From DATBLE01 sp963734065 (GTDB taxonomy: Bacteria > Actinomycetota > Thermoleophilia > Gaiellales > Gaiellaceae), in contig CAVTFN010000003.1 of NCBI GenBank assembly GCA_963734065.1, positions 62,001-126,000 of the forward strand: a stretch of DNA of 64,000 nucleotides. The letters run 5' to 3'. A model generated the notes under the pieces. The model was not told the origin of the DNA. It worked only from the letters and a program-made list of their open reading frames with translations, and searched no databases. This document shows, one piece after another, positions 8,573-16,748 of this stretch. The number at the start of each line of letters is the position of its first letter. The stretch's first letter is position 1. The translations under genes and the position numbers were made by a program.

Positions 8573-9922
8573 TTAGCCGGGGCGCTCGAGGATGAAGAAG
8601 AGGCGCAGTGCTCGCCGCTGTTTCTCGACGAGCGTAACGAGGCGTCCGTTGCGCGGCGGGATGAGACTCAAGCGGGCCGTGACGACGCCGTAGACGTCCT
8701 TGCCCTGCGTCCCACCAGAGCCGCCGGACCCCAGTGAGGAACCCGGGGCAGGCGGCAGGAGGGGCTTGTCGTTGTCAGGGGCAGGAGGCACCTGCGGACC
8801 CAGTTTCCGCGACTCGTTTGGGTGGCCCTTCCTTTCGCCCGTCGCTCCAGACCGCGCAGCCTGATTCGTATCGACGTGGACGGGCAAGCGAGCGAGGAGG
8901 ATCCGCTCAGAAGCGGAGCCGACGCTCGCAGAGACGGTGGACTCGCAGGCAACGACACGTTGATCGACCTGTGTGCGGACAATGCTGCGGACGTCAGCGT
9001 TGAGCGTAGGAGGCGAAATGGGCACGGTTCGGCCGCCGAGCCCCGAGTCTGCCGTGGCCTCGTGAAGAAAGGATGCGCTCAACAGAGAACCAGCCGTCGT
9101 CAGATCGCTCGCGACCTTCGGTCTTGCCGGGGCCGCCGTCGAGAAGCCGGTCGAGGAAACATTGACCAGTCCGGACGGCGTCCCTGAGTCAGCAGGTGCA
9201 TTCGATCCATCGTCGGCGGGAGCAGGTTCGCTCGCCGGAGGCGCGGAATCCGTAGTGCCATTGACGGCATTCGAACCGCTACGGCGTTTCGGGGGTCGTT
9301 TGTTGCTGGCGGAGGCTTGCGCGGTGGAGAAGCCGGGAGCCGCCGGCACTGTGCTAGTTGCCCCAATGTCTACGGCACCGGTGCCTCCCGCTGCCTCTGG
9401 TGCGGTGCCGGTCGAGGCTGTGGTCGCGGTGGGATCCGTGCCGGTCGGGGTGGGATCGGAGGGCGTGGGGGTGCATCCCGGCGCTTGTGGGGCGCTGCCG
9501 GTCGAGGCTGTGGTCGCGGTGGGATTCGTGCCGGTCGGGGTGGGATCGGAGGGCGTGGGGGTGCATCCCGGCGCTTGTGGGGCGCTGCCGGTCGAGGCTG
9601 TGGTCGCAGTGGGATCCGTGCCGGTCGAGGTTGGGTCGGGCACCGGGACGTCGGCATTGGGATCGGTGGCGCCAGTCGAGGTGCCGTCCGTAACCGCCGC
9701 GTCTGTATCTGGCGCGTCTGTTGCGGTCGGGGTATCGGCGTCGGGGGCCGGGGCCGAGCTGCTCGGGGTGCCGGAGGGATCCGTCGGCCCTAGATCATCG
9801 GCTCGCGCAGTATTGACGAAGATCGACGCGCAAACGAGTGCGACCAACAGTGCGGCAGTGCGACCGAGAACTTGTAGCAGCCATCGCTGGTCAGCCAGTA
9901 AAGCAACCCGGTTCGGCACCAC
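8573..9922 (-). CDS. exported Pro/Thr/Ser-rich protein with 30-residue tandem repeats
   Basis: A 449-residue protein starting at GTG 9922 behind a GAGGGGAG Shine-Dalgarno. Residues about 19-40 form a signal/anchor segment (TAALLVALVCASIFVNTARA). It is followed by a disordered low-complexity region rich in D, P, T, S and A with two full and one partial 30-residue repeats containing TGSAPQAPGCTPTPSDPTPT; each full repeat carries one Cys. A lysine/arginine patch (KRPPKRRSG) and a less biased C-terminal third (residues about 280-449) follow, without recognisable domain. Likely a cell-surface or wall-spanning protein. A long frame on the plus strand (9162-10022) is its GC-rich shadow. Confidence 0.62.
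   Translation of the reverse strand: MVPNRVALLADQRWLLQVLGRTAALLVALVCASIFVNTARADDLGPTDPSGTPSSSAPAPDADTPTATDAPDTDAAVTDGTSTGATDPNADVPVPDPTSTGTDPTATTASTGSAPQAPGCTPTPSDPTPTGTNPTATTASTGSAPQAPGCTPTPSDPTPTGTDPTATTASTGTAPEAAGGTGAVDIGATSTVPAAPGFSTAQASASNKRPPKRRSGSNAVNGTTDSAPPASEPAPADDGSNAPADSGTPSGLVNVSSTGFSTAAPARPKVASDLTTAGSLLSASFLHEATADSGLGGRTVPISPPTLNADVRSIVRTQVDQRVVACESTVSASVGSASERILLARLPVHVDTNQAARSGATGERKGHPNESRKLGPQVPPAPDNDKPLLPPAPGSSLGSGGSGGTQGKDVYGVVTARLSLIPPRNGRLVTLVEKQRRALRLFFILERPG
9411..9635. repeat. 90-bp in-frame tandem repeat, 2.5 copies
   Basis: Units start at 9411, 9501 and 9591, each opening with GTCGAGGCTGTGGTCGC on the plus strand. The first two are nearly identical over 90 bp; the third diverges after about 45 bp. 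The period is 30 codons, so copy-number change keeps the exported protein in frame. Confidence 0.92.
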
Positions 9923-10216
9923 AGGCGCTCCCCTCGCGATTGTGGCAGTCGTACTTCGAGCCCCGGATTATCACAGTCAACAGGTGTCGCGCAAATCGCA
10001 TAACCTCGTGAAACGTCGATAACGCAGCAACTGGGGCAAGTTCGACCTCAAGTAGAGCCTTACGGATTTCCGGGAGGGATCGAACCGGACTCCTGGTCTC
10101 AAGCCAGACGCGGCTCCTCGAAGGCGGCGCCTTTCTGCCTTCCGAGGGTGCCGATGGTTAGCAAGATCACCAAGCGAAGGTGATGCGCCGCCGGGCACTT
10201 CTTGCGATCCTGAACT

Positions 10217-10379
10217 GCCGATAGGCGAGGGGTGCCGCAGCCCCGTCGCCTATCGGCTGAACTCGTCAAGAAGCCGGCGCGGCTTAGAACTCAGCATGAG
10301 ATGCGCGAGAGATCGCCGTCAGCCTTCACCACGGGACAGCCGGTCTTTCTGGTGAAGTAGACGCGTCCTTCTGGACGCG
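10217..10379. other. run of three strong hairpins in the leader of the flavocytochrome operon
   Basis: Hairpin 1: GCCGATAGGCGA (10217) pairs with TCGCCTATCGGC (10246) and continues with GGGG/CCCC, about 16 bp around an 8-nt loop. Hairpin 2: CTTCACCA (10324) with TGGTGAAG (10350). Hairpin 3: CGCGTCC-TTCT-GGACGCG (10362-10379), a tetraloop. No T-tract follows any of them. They lie between divergent genes, where terminators are not expected. Candidate structured leader or small RNA. The remainder of 9923-10598 holds nothing else recognisable. Confidence 0.5.
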
Positions 10380-10598
10380 GGCAAGGAGTTGACGAATCGA
10401 CCTCGGCGTCTAGAGGGCCGACGCGTTCGCCAGAGTGGAAGGAACCGCCTTTTTGGTTGCACTGCTCCAGTCGGTGCGCGGAACCTTGGTGCGTCACCGG
10501 AAGGTCCGCCTCCCGTAGGACCGAGCGTCATCGCACTGCGCCTGTCGACGAGACCGAGGTTCTGTCGTCGCTCCGAGCGGAGTGACCGCCCCATTCAG

Positions 10599-12038
10599 AT
10601 GATCTTCATGTGGCGCTGCTGCAATGGCCCGATGCGCGAGCTCCAGCACGTGTCCGCGCTGCCTCCGACCGCCGTCGAGCCGCAGGCGCGTCGACTCACC
10701 GGAGAGCGGGCGCACAGTCTACGGACGGTAGGCCTGTTCGTCGTCTGGGCGATCATGCTCGCGAACGCTGCGGTGATGGTCTGGCTGTGGGTGAACGGCG
10801 GCAACCTCTCGGTGAAGTCGGCTGGGGAGGCGCTGACCAGCGTCGCGCGGATCACCGGTCTGCTCTCCGCGTATCTCGCTCTGATCCAGGTGATTCTGCT
10901 GGCGCGGCTGCGGCCGCTGGAGCGGCTCGTCGGCTTCGACCGGCTGACGGTCTGGCACCGGTGGAACGGCTTCGCGACCATCTGGCTCGTCGTTGCGCAC
11001 GTCGTCTTCAGCGTCTGGGGCTATGCATTGATGGACCGGCTGTCGATCGGCGGCGAGTTGTCGACCATGCTCGGTGGCGGCATCTACCCGGGGATGATCA
11101 CTGCCACTGTTGGCACGGGGCTGCTCCTCGCCGTCGCCGCCAGCTCGGTGGTGATCGTGCGCAGACGGCTGCGGTACGAGTGGTGGTACGCCGTGCACCT
11201 CGCCGCTTACGCCGGCATCGCACTCGCCTGGTTTCACCAGATCCCGACCGGCAACGAACTCGTCCTGAACGTGACCGCCGCCGACTACTGGCGTGCGCTC
11301 TACGTCGCCACCCTCGCGCTGCTGGTTACTTTCCGCCTTGTCGTGCCCGCCGTCCAGGCGCTGCGCTACCGCCTGAGGGTCTCCACCGTCGTCGAGGAGG
11401 CGCCCGGGGTCGTCTCCCTGGTGATCACCGGACGAAGGCTCGAGCGGTTGCGGGTCCGCCCTGGCCAGTTCTTCCTCTGGCGATTCCTCGCGCGAGGCTG
11501 GTGGACGACCGCGCATCCCTTCTCGCTCTCGGCGGAACCGGATGGTCGGTCGCTGCGGATCACCGTCAAGGCGCTCGGAGATCACACCACCCGGCTGAAG
11601 CGCATCCCGGTCGGCACCCGCGTCGTCGCGGAAGGCGCGTTCGGCGTCTTCACCGACGCGACTCGCCGGCGCGACCGGGCACTGCTCGTGGCCGGCGGGA
11701 TCGGCATTACCCCGGTGCGCGCGCTGCTGGCGGAGGCGGAGGGTGACGTCACGGTCGTGTACCGCGCGATCAGCGAAAGCGACCTGATCCTCCGTCATGA
11801 ACTCGACGAGCTCGCGCGGGGGCGGGGGGTCGAGCTTCACTACATCGTTGGTGACCACGCGGCGCCGGGCGGCGAGCGGCTGCTCTCGCCCGACCACCTG
11901 CGGGAGCTCGTCCCCGACGTCGCTGACCGCGAGGTCTACGTGTGCGGCCCGCCGGCCATGGCCGAGCTGGTCTCTCGGACCGTACGCGCCGCCGGGGTCC
12001 CCCGCCGCTTCGTCCATACCGAGCGTTTCGCGCTCTGA
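10599..12038 (+). CDS. ferric reductase-like transmembrane NAD(P)H oxidoreductase
   Basis: Membrane flavocytochrome of about 480 residues that passes electrons from NAD(P)H through FAD and two hemes across the membrane. The N-terminal ferric-reductase-like domain has about six helices and two bis-His heme pairs: WHRWNGF with VVAHVVF, and YAVHLAAY with AWFHQI, spaced 14 and 13. The C-terminal FNR domain has RPGQFFLWRF, HPFSLSAEP, the nucleotide-binding GGIGITPVRALL and the end motif VYVCGPPAMAE. The open frame extends back to 10389, but that leader peptide looks non-coding; ATG 10599 or 10632 is more likely, neither with a good SD. The FMN-binding and ApbE genes follow, suggesting that electrons go to an extracytoplasmic flavoprotein. 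Confidence 0.87.
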   Translation: MIFMWRCCNGPMRELQHVSALPPTAVEPQARRLTGERAHSLRTVGLFVVWAIMLANAAVMVWLWVNGGNLSVKSAGEALTSVARITGLLSAYLALIQVILLARLRPLERLVGFDRLTVWHRWNGFATIWLVVAHVVFSVWGYALMDRLSIGGELSTMLGGGIYPGMITATVGTGLLLAVAASSVVIVRRRLRYEWWYAVHLAAYAGIALAWFHQIPTGNELVLNVTAADYWRALYVATLALLVTFRLVVPAVQALRYRLRVSTVVEEAPGVVSLVITGRRLERLRVRPGQFFLWRFLARGWWTTAHPFSLSAEPDGRSLRITVKALGDHTTRLKRIPVGTRVVAEGAFGVFTDATRRRDRALLVAGGIGITPVRALLAEAEGDVTVVYRAISESDLILRHELDELARGRGVELHYIVGDHAAPGGERLLSPDHLRELVPDVADREVYVCGPPAMAELVSRTVRAAGVPRRFVHTERFAL

Positions 12039-12055
12039 CCCCGAGGAGAACCACT

Positions 12056-12493
12056 ATGCAACGAGGACTCACAGTACTGATCGCGGCCGGAACGGTCGCG
12101 CTGCCGGTCACCAACGCCGCCGCCCTGGCCGCGAGTGCGCCCGCCAGGACCGTCGTCCGGCCGGTCAAGAAGGTGACGACGCGGAAGTTCACAGGCCCGG
12201 AGGCGCAGGCCGACCGCTGGGGCACCGTGCGGATCACGATCACGGTGCGGAAGACGACGATCACCACCGGCAAGAAGAAGCGGGTCACCCGCAAGTACAC
12301 CGGCCTCGGCGGCGGCTACACGTACCACACGGGCCGCTCCCAGTTCATCATGGAGCAGGCGCTACCAATCCTCCGCCAGGAGTTCCTCCAGGCGCAGAGC
12401 GCGAACATCCAGATGGTCTCGGGCGCGACCTACACGAGTCAGGCATTCCTCGAGTCGCTACAGGCAGCGCTCCTCCAGGCGCAGAAGAGCTGA
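12056..12493 (+). CDS. exported FMN-binding domain protein (flavinylation substrate)
   Basis: 145 residues with an N-terminal signal peptide (LTVLIAAGTVALPVTNAAALA), a basic linker with two KxxTRKxTG segments, and a C-terminal FMN_bind domain ending with SGATYTSQAFLESLQ. The SGATYTS sequence matches the flavinylation motif in which ApbE attaches FMN through a phosphoester bond to Thr/Ser. ATG 12056 has a CCGAGGAG Shine-Dalgarno, 17 bp after the flavocytochrome stop. The stop codon overlaps the ApbE start (TGATG). Together with its neighbours it forms a membrane-to-outside electron transfer unit like those known in extracytoplasmic flavin systems. The TTRKFTG and TRKYTG segments suggest an internal duplication. 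Confidence 0.83.
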   Translation: MQRGLTVLIAAGTVALPVTNAAALAASAPARTVVRPVKKVTTRKFTGPEAQADRWGTVRITITVRKTTITTGKKKRVTRKYTGLGGGYTYHTGRSQFIMEQALPILRQEFLQAQSANIQMVSGATYTSQAFLESLQAALLQAQKS

Positions 12494-13284
12494 TGTCCGA
12501 TTCGCTGCCCGGCGTCCGCCGGGTCGAGCAGATCATGGGGATGCCGATCGTCGTCGACGTACGAGACGGCAGCCCTGATCCGGAGTCGGCGCTCGGGGAG
12601 CTCTTCGACTGGTTCCGTTGGGTCGATTCCGTCTTCAGCACCTACAAGGACGACAGCGAGGTCAGCCGCCTCAACCGTGGCGAGCTCGCCCTGATCGACG
12701 CACATCCTGACGTCAGATGGGTGCTCGCCCGCTGCGAGGAGCTCCGGATCGAGACCGATGGCTACTTCGACGTGCGCGCGGCGTCGGACGACGGCGTCGA
12801 CCCGTCCGGCCTCGTGAAGGGGTGGTCGGTCGATCGCGGCGCGGCGCTGCTCGACCGTGCCGACCTCCGCAACTACGCGATCAACGCCGGTGGCGACATA
12901 CGGCTCCGCGGACGTGCCGTGCCGGGGTGGACATGGCGCGTCGGGATCGAGCATCCGTCGGAGCACGACAAGGTGGCGAAGGTGGTCGAGGCGACCGACC
13001 TGGCAATCGCAACCTCGGGGGAGTACGCCCGCGGCTCCCACGTCCTCGACCCGCACACCCACCGGCCGCCCGGCGGCATCCGCTCCGTCACGATCACCGG
13101 CCCCGACCTGGGAACCGCCGATGCCTACGCCACCGCCGCCTTCGCGATGGGGGCTGCGCGGGCCCCTCACTGGGCCGCCCACCTCAGCGGCTACGAGGCG
13201 CTCCTGATCCTCGCCGACGGGCGCGTCCTCTCGACCGCCGGGTTTCCGAGCGTCGAGCTCGACCCCGAGCCCATCCCGGGCTAG
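12493..13284 (+). CDS. apbE: FAD:protein FMN transferase (ApbE family)
   Basis: 263 residues, ATG 12493 overlapping the preceding stop by one base. ApbE transfers the FMN moiety of FAD to a Thr/Ser of the partner protein, here most likely the SGATYTS motif just upstream. Visible family features: an opening MGMPIVVDV, FSTYKDDSEVSRLNRGE (the FS-Y-DSE-S-LN block), GYFDVR, DPSGLVKGWSVDRGA, NAGGDIRLRG, the Mg/FAD site segment ATSGEYARGSHVLDPHT and TADAYATAAFAMG. No signal peptide or lipobox is visible, so the protein may act in the cytoplasm or be exported in an unrecognised way. Shorter than classical ApbE (about 330) but similar to actinobacterial forms. Confidence 0.9.
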   Translation: MSDSLPGVRRVEQIMGMPIVVDVRDGSPDPESALGELFDWFRWVDSVFSTYKDDSEVSRLNRGELALIDAHPDVRWVLARCEELRIETDGYFDVRAASDDGVDPSGLVKGWSVDRGAALLDRADLRNYAINAGGDIRLRGRAVPGWTWRVGIEHPSEHDKVAKVVEATDLAIATSGEYARGSHVLDPHTHRPPGGIRSVTITGPDLGTADAYATAAFAMGAARAPHWAAHLSGYEALLILADGRVLSTAGFPSVELDPEPIPG

Positions 13285-13328
13285 ACCCTCGCTGGGGCCG
13301 AAGCAGCAGCATCCGGTGGCGCATCTCC

Positions 13329-14420
13329 TTAGGTCACCGACGGTACTTCCGCGAGAACCGATGCGGATGAAACTGGTGGCAGCTGTACTTCCGGTCGAAA
13401 CGCGGGCAGGCTGAGCGCAAAGACCGTTCCGTCGCGGCTCGATTCGACTGTGCAAGTGCCGCCATGCGCTTTTGCGATCGCGGCGGCGATGGACAGACCG
13501 AGCCCGACGCCCCCGTCTGTGCGGGCACGTGCCTCGTCGGCCCGTCCGAAGCGCTCGAAAATGCGATCAAGAGCCGCCGGGGGGACCCCGCAGCCGCCGT
13601 CTGCGACCTGGATCGTGAGTGACTCAGCGCCAGAGATCGCCCGCAGCTCAATCGGGTCGCCCTCTTCGGTGTACTTCACGGCGTTTTCGACCAGCGAGTC
13701 GAGGGCGATGCGGAGCGCCTCCTCGTCGGCGGTGAGCTGCCCGCGGGCGATCGATCCGAGCCGCCAACTGCGCGGGGCGACCTCGGACCAGCGCATGAAC
13801 ACGTCCTCAAGGAAAGCCTCGACGTCTACCTGGCCGGTAGCGAGGAAGTCTGGTCGGTCCGCCTTCGCGAGCAGGAGCAGGCGGGTGATGATCCGCTCGA
13901 TGCGGCCGAGCTCATCGAGCGCGACGGCGACCTCGGAGGAGCTCCGGCCCTCGCTCTGGAGCAGCTCGAGATGGCCGCGGGCGATCGTCACCGGCGTTCG
14001 GAGCTCGTGCGTGACGTCGTGGAGGAAGCGCTCCTGTCTGGCGAGGAGGGTTGCCCGACTCTCAGCGAGCGCCTCCGACTCCTGAATCGCCGCGACCCGG
14101 CGCCGTGCGTGCCAGACCATCGCCAGGAACATTGCCGACATGAGCGGCACCTCGAAGAGCTCACCCCAGAGCTGGATGCCGGCGAACGCGTCGGCGAGGA
14201 TCGATCCGCCTGTGGTGAAGACAACCGCGGCAAGGATCAGCATCGTCACCTGCGGCGACCAGACTCGGAAGCCGTACAGGAGCGTCAGGCTGATCCAGAC
14301 GAAGTGGAACGGGACCGTCTCCCAGCTTGGCCACGCGATCATCGCGCCGATGTTCGCGGCGGCGAATGCACCCCACATGACCTCGACTGAGTGCTTACGC
14401 GACCAGGCGATACCCGGCAT
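13329..14420 (-). CDS. sensor histidine kinase
   Basis: 363 residues. Residues about 10-110 hold four to five membrane helices with very short loops, so the sensed signal may be membrane or redox related rather than a periplasmic ligand. HisKA follows with the phospho-acceptor FLHDVTHELRTPV, then HATPase_c with N-box LVENAVKY, G1 DGGCGVP, F-box IFERFGR and G2 GGVGLGLSIA. It overlaps the response-regulator gene by 26 bp, so the two are co-translated. The pair is divergent from the cytochrome oxidase operon. The predicted job is control of that operon and of itself (inference from the shared promoter region). Confidence 0.9.
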   Translation of the reverse strand: MPGIAWSRKHSVEVMWGAFAAANIGAMIAWPSWETVPFHFVWISLTLLYGFRVWSPQVTMLILAAVVFTTGGSILADAFAGIQLWGELFEVPLMSAMFLAMVWHARRRVAAIQESEALAESRATLLARQERFLHDVTHELRTPVTIARGHLELLQSEGRSSSEVAVALDELGRIERIITRLLLLAKADRPDFLATGQVDVEAFLEDVFMRWSEVAPRSWRLGSIARGQLTADEEALRIALDSLVENAVKYTEEGDPIELRAISGAESLTIQVADGGCGVPPAALDRIFERFGRADEARARTDGGVGLGLSIAAAIAKAHGGTCTVESSRDGTVFALSLPAFRPEVQLPPVSSASVLAEVPSVT

Positions 14421-15060
14421 GTCGAACCGTCTGGATCGGAGCGTCGGGGCCGAGCTTCTTGCGCAGCCGCCGTACGCTGACGTCGACGACGTTGGAGCCG
14501 GGGTTGAAGCCGTACCCCCAGACGTCGGCGAGTAAGCGCTCGCGGCTGACTACTTCACCCTCGTGGAGGAGCAGGTGGTGCAGGAGCCGGAACTCGCGGT
14601 CGGCGAGGTCGCAGACTGTCCCGTTGAAACGAGCTTGGCGCCGAGCGAGATCGAGCGTCAGGCGCCCGCCGCTGACCAGGTTGCCGTTCTCGCCGAAGGA
14701 CGCGACCTTCCGCAGCTGTACCCGCACCCGCGCGATCAGCTCGGCCAGCGAGAACGGCTTCGGTAGGTAATCGGAGGCGCCGAGTTCGAAGCCGCACAGC
14801 TTCGTCGGGAGATCAGAGCGGGCCGAGAGCACGAGCACGGGCAGCGCCGGCCGCTCGCGATGCAGTTCCCGTAGCACGTCCAGGCCACTCCGCCCGGGGA
14901 GCAGGAGATCGAGCACCACGAGATCCCACGACGATCCGAGCGCAAGCGCGAGCCCTGCGTATCCGTCCGCTGCTCCCTCCACCGAGTAGCCCTCCGCTTC
15001 AAGGCCTCGGGCAAGGAACGATCGGATACGCGCTTCGTCGTCGATGACCAGGATCTGCAC
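14395..15060 (-). CDS. OmpR/PhoB-type response regulator
   Basis: About 221 residues. The receiver domain has VQILVIDDE at the start, the phospho-acceptor Asp in LVVLDLLLPGRSG, a Ser switch residue (VLVLSARSD) and the Lys of DYLPKPF. The C-terminal winged helix runs from GRLTLDLARRQARF to DVSVRRLRKKLG and HAGYRLVA. GTG 15060 is favoured because it places VQILVIDDE at the N-terminus and has AAGGGG 8 nt upstream; ATG 15087 is an alternative. Three ATGAC repeats spaced 11 bp lie immediately upstream (15101-15127) and fit the tandem binding mode of this family. First gene of the regulator-kinase operon. Confidence 0.92.
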   Translation of the reverse strand: MQILVIDDEARIRSFLARGLEAEGYSVEGAADGYAGLALALGSSWDLVVLDLLLPGRSGLDVLRELHRERPALPVLVLSARSDLPTKLCGFELGASDYLPKPFSLAELIARVRVQLRKVASFGENGNLVSGGRLTLDLARRQARFNGTVCDLADREFRLLHHLLLHEGEVVSRERLLADVWGYGFNPGSNVVDVSVRRLRKKLGPDAPIQTVRHAGYRLVA

Positions 15061-15099
15061 GGCGGTGCCCCTTCGCCGAGGGACCATATCGCCCACTTG

Positions 15100-15127
15100 A
15101 ATGACCTGTAAATGACCGGGCGATGAC
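15100..15127. promoter_or_regulatory. triple 11-bp-phased ATGAC repeat, probable response-regulator operator
   Basis: ATGAC occurs at 15101, 15112 and 15123, i.e. exactly one helical turn apart; the first two extend to AATGACC. OmpR/PhoB-family regulators bind such direct repeats as dimers. The site lies between the divergent regulator gene and the oxidase operon. A GATATA box at 15165-15170 could be the -10 of the oxidase operon, placing the repeats at an activating distance. Confidence 0.72.
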
Positions 15128-15149
15128 AGTTTCGTCATCTTGGGCACAA

Positions 15150-15854
15150 ATGCTCGAGCCGTCCGATATATCCGCAGGCGCGGTGGCGGCCCAGACGAAG
15201 AAGCTCGTCGGTGTGGTGGTCGTGGTTGCGCTCGCAGGCGTCTTGATCGGCTTCTACATCTCCGGTTACCTCGTCGGGAACACGGAGCCCTATACGCCGC
15301 CTGGCCAGGCGGGTGCGACGCGGGCGGTGAACCTCACCCTCCAGACCGTCGCTGCGGTCGGCCCGACGGAGGCCCCCAATCATCCGGACTGGGTCTCCTA
15401 CCTCGTGCGAACCTCGAAGGGCTGGCAGCGCACCACGGTCTTCGACTTGCCGGCCAACTCGCTCGTGCACGTGACGATCTACAACTTCGACGGCGCAAGC
15501 GGCCTGCGCAATCCCTTCCTCGGCCGCCCCCAGGGGCTTGTCGGACCGGAGATGGTCGACGGCAAGCCACTCCTCGCCATGGCGCCCGACCAGCCGTCCC
15601 ACACATTCGCGATCCCGGCACTCGGCGTGCTCGTTCCGATCGAACCGGTGCAGGACGACGAGAAGAACCAGTGCGGGTACGCGCCGTGCGACCTCTCGAT
15701 GGCGCACCACACGGTCACGTTCACCTTCCGGACCGGCAAGCCCGGCCACTACCGGTGGCAGTGCTTCGTCCCCTGCGCCGCCGGCTTCCTCTACGGCTTC
15801 GGCGGGCCGATGCAGACGATCGGCTACATGGACGGCTTCGTGAACGTCGTCTGA
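15150..15854 (+). CDS. membrane-anchored cupredoxin-like protein, first gene of the oxidase operon
   Basis: About 234 residues: one N-terminal anchor helix (KLVGVVVVVALAGVLIGFYI) and an outward-facing cupredoxin domain. Probable copper ligands lie in MAHHTVTF, WQCFVPCAAG and GGPMQ. The CxxxC spacing recalls the CuA site of subunit II, but the His between the second Cys and the Met is missing (CAAGFLYGFGGPM). Related cupredoxins occur in actinobacterial and archaeal oxidase operons, probably as an electron-transfer partner or copper donor. Start uncertain: ATG 15123 lies inside the operator, ATG 15150 has a weak SD, and GTG 15183 would fit a leaderless mRNA from the GATATA box. The stop is 5 bp before coxB. 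Confidence 0.78.
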   Translation: MLEPSDISAGAVAAQTKKLVGVVVVVALAGVLIGFYISGYLVGNTEPYTPPGQAGATRAVNLTLQTVAAVGPTEAPNHPDWVSYLVRTSKGWQRTTVFDLPANSLVHVTIYNFDGASGLRNPFLGRPQGLVGPEMVDGKPLLAMAPDQPSHTFAIPALGVLVPIEPVQDDEKNQCGYAPCDLSMAHHTVTFTFRTGKPGHYRWQCFVPCAAGFLYGFGGPMQTIGYMDGFVNVV

Positions 15855-15859
15855 GCGCC

Positions 15860-16723
15860 ATGTCCACCGTTCCCGAGGTCACCGGAGCAGCACCCGCCAA
15901 GGCGTACGGCAGACAGTTGGTCGTCCTCTGGCTCGTGATCAGCGCGATCGTGACACCGCTGGTCGTGATCTTCATCGGTCCGGAGATCCCACCCGGGAAC
16001 GGAAGCGTGCAGGCATCGGAGCAGGTCTTCAGCAACGAGGTGATGCTGGGAGTGGTCACGCCCGTGTGCGTGCTCGTCCTGCTCTTCCTGGTCTACGCGG
16101 TGGCCGCGTTCCGTGCCCGCGGAGCCGAGGTCGTGGACGGCCCGCCGGTCCGCGGCGACTCCGGGATCCAGATCGCCTGGGTCGTCGTGACGACCGCGAC
16201 GGTGCTGTTCCTCGCCGGCTTCGGCACCTACGAGCTGCTCAAGAGCGGCTCGGGCGGCGGCCAGGGGCCCACGGCCGCGTTCCTTCCGACCGGGCACTCG
16301 ACGGCGATGGACGTGCAGGTGATCGGACAGCAGTGGGAGTGGACGTTCCGCTACCCGACCTACGGGGGCGTCGAGACGCCGAACCTCGTCCTGCCGGCGA
16401 ACACCCTGATCAGGCTGCACGTCACCTCCCTGGACGTGGTCCATTCGTTCTGGGCATACCAGCTCGGAGTGAAGGCCGACGCGAACCCGGGGGTCGACAA
16501 CATCGCCTACGTCGAGACGAAGGGGCCGCGGACGTTCGAGATCCACTGCGCAGAGCTCTGCGGACTCTGGCACGGCTACATGTTCCAAACCGGAGAGGTC
16601 GTGCCGGCCGCCGACTTCTCCGCGTGGATCAAGCAGCAGCAGGCGTACTTCGCGCCGGTCGCCAGGTATCTGCCGCCGTACTCGACTTCGTACCTCCCCG
16701 ACCCGCAGCTCCGTGCCGGATGA
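15860..16723 (+). CDS. coxB: cytochrome c oxidase subunit II
   Basis: 287 residues with two N-terminal membrane helices (about 20-40 and 62-84; a third hydrophobic stretch at about 108-125) and a C-terminal cupredoxin domain with a complete CuA site: the first ligand in VVHSFWAYQLGVK and the cluster CAELCGLWHGYM. QQWEWTFRYP is the conserved aromatic patch that accepts electrons from the donor. The domain is not fused to a cytochrome c domain, so a separate donor is needed; blue-copper proteins are encoded at both ends of the operon, while no cytochrome c gene is visible in the window. ATG 15860 follows the cupredoxin stop by 5 bp. Confidence 0.95.
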   Translation: MSTVPEVTGAAPAKAYGRQLVVLWLVISAIVTPLVVIFIGPEIPPGNGSVQASEQVFSNEVMLGVVTPVCVLVLLFLVYAVAAFRARGAEVVDGPPVRGDSGIQIAWVVVTTATVLFLAGFGTYELLKSGSGGGQGPTAAFLPTGHSTAMDVQVIGQQWEWTFRYPTYGGVETPNLVLPANTLIRLHVTSLDVVHSFWAYQLGVKADANPGVDNIAYVETKGPRTFEIHCAELCGLWHGYMFQTGEVVPAADFSAWIKQQQAYFAPVARYLPPYSTSYLPDPQLRAG

Positions 16724-16748
16724 GCCGGCGCCCCAAGGAAGGAGCCCA

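Noticed and set aside
9411..9635. CRISPR-like array
   Set aside because: Repeats are 90 bp, adjacent without spacers and in frame inside a coding gene.
9162..10022. Long plus-strand frame opposite the exported protein gene
   Set aside because: Gly/Val-rich with no SD or domain; the minus frame has a signal peptide, SD and repeat structure, so this is a composition shadow.
10060..10165. tRNA-like stretch with GGTTCGATC on the minus strand
   Set aside because: The T-loop sequence is there, but the flanking 5-bp T-stem does not pair (TCCGG versus CCTCC) and no acceptor stem closes it.
10389..10598. N-terminal extension of the flavocytochrome from 10389
   Set aside because: The peptide is Arg/Pro-rich without relation to the family, and the DNA contains leader-like sequence; a start at 10599 or 10632 is preferred.
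10381..10632. FMN riboswitch upstream of the flavin-related operon
   Set aside because: None of the conserved RFN elements (AGGGGC..., GACCGGCGGT) is recognisable.
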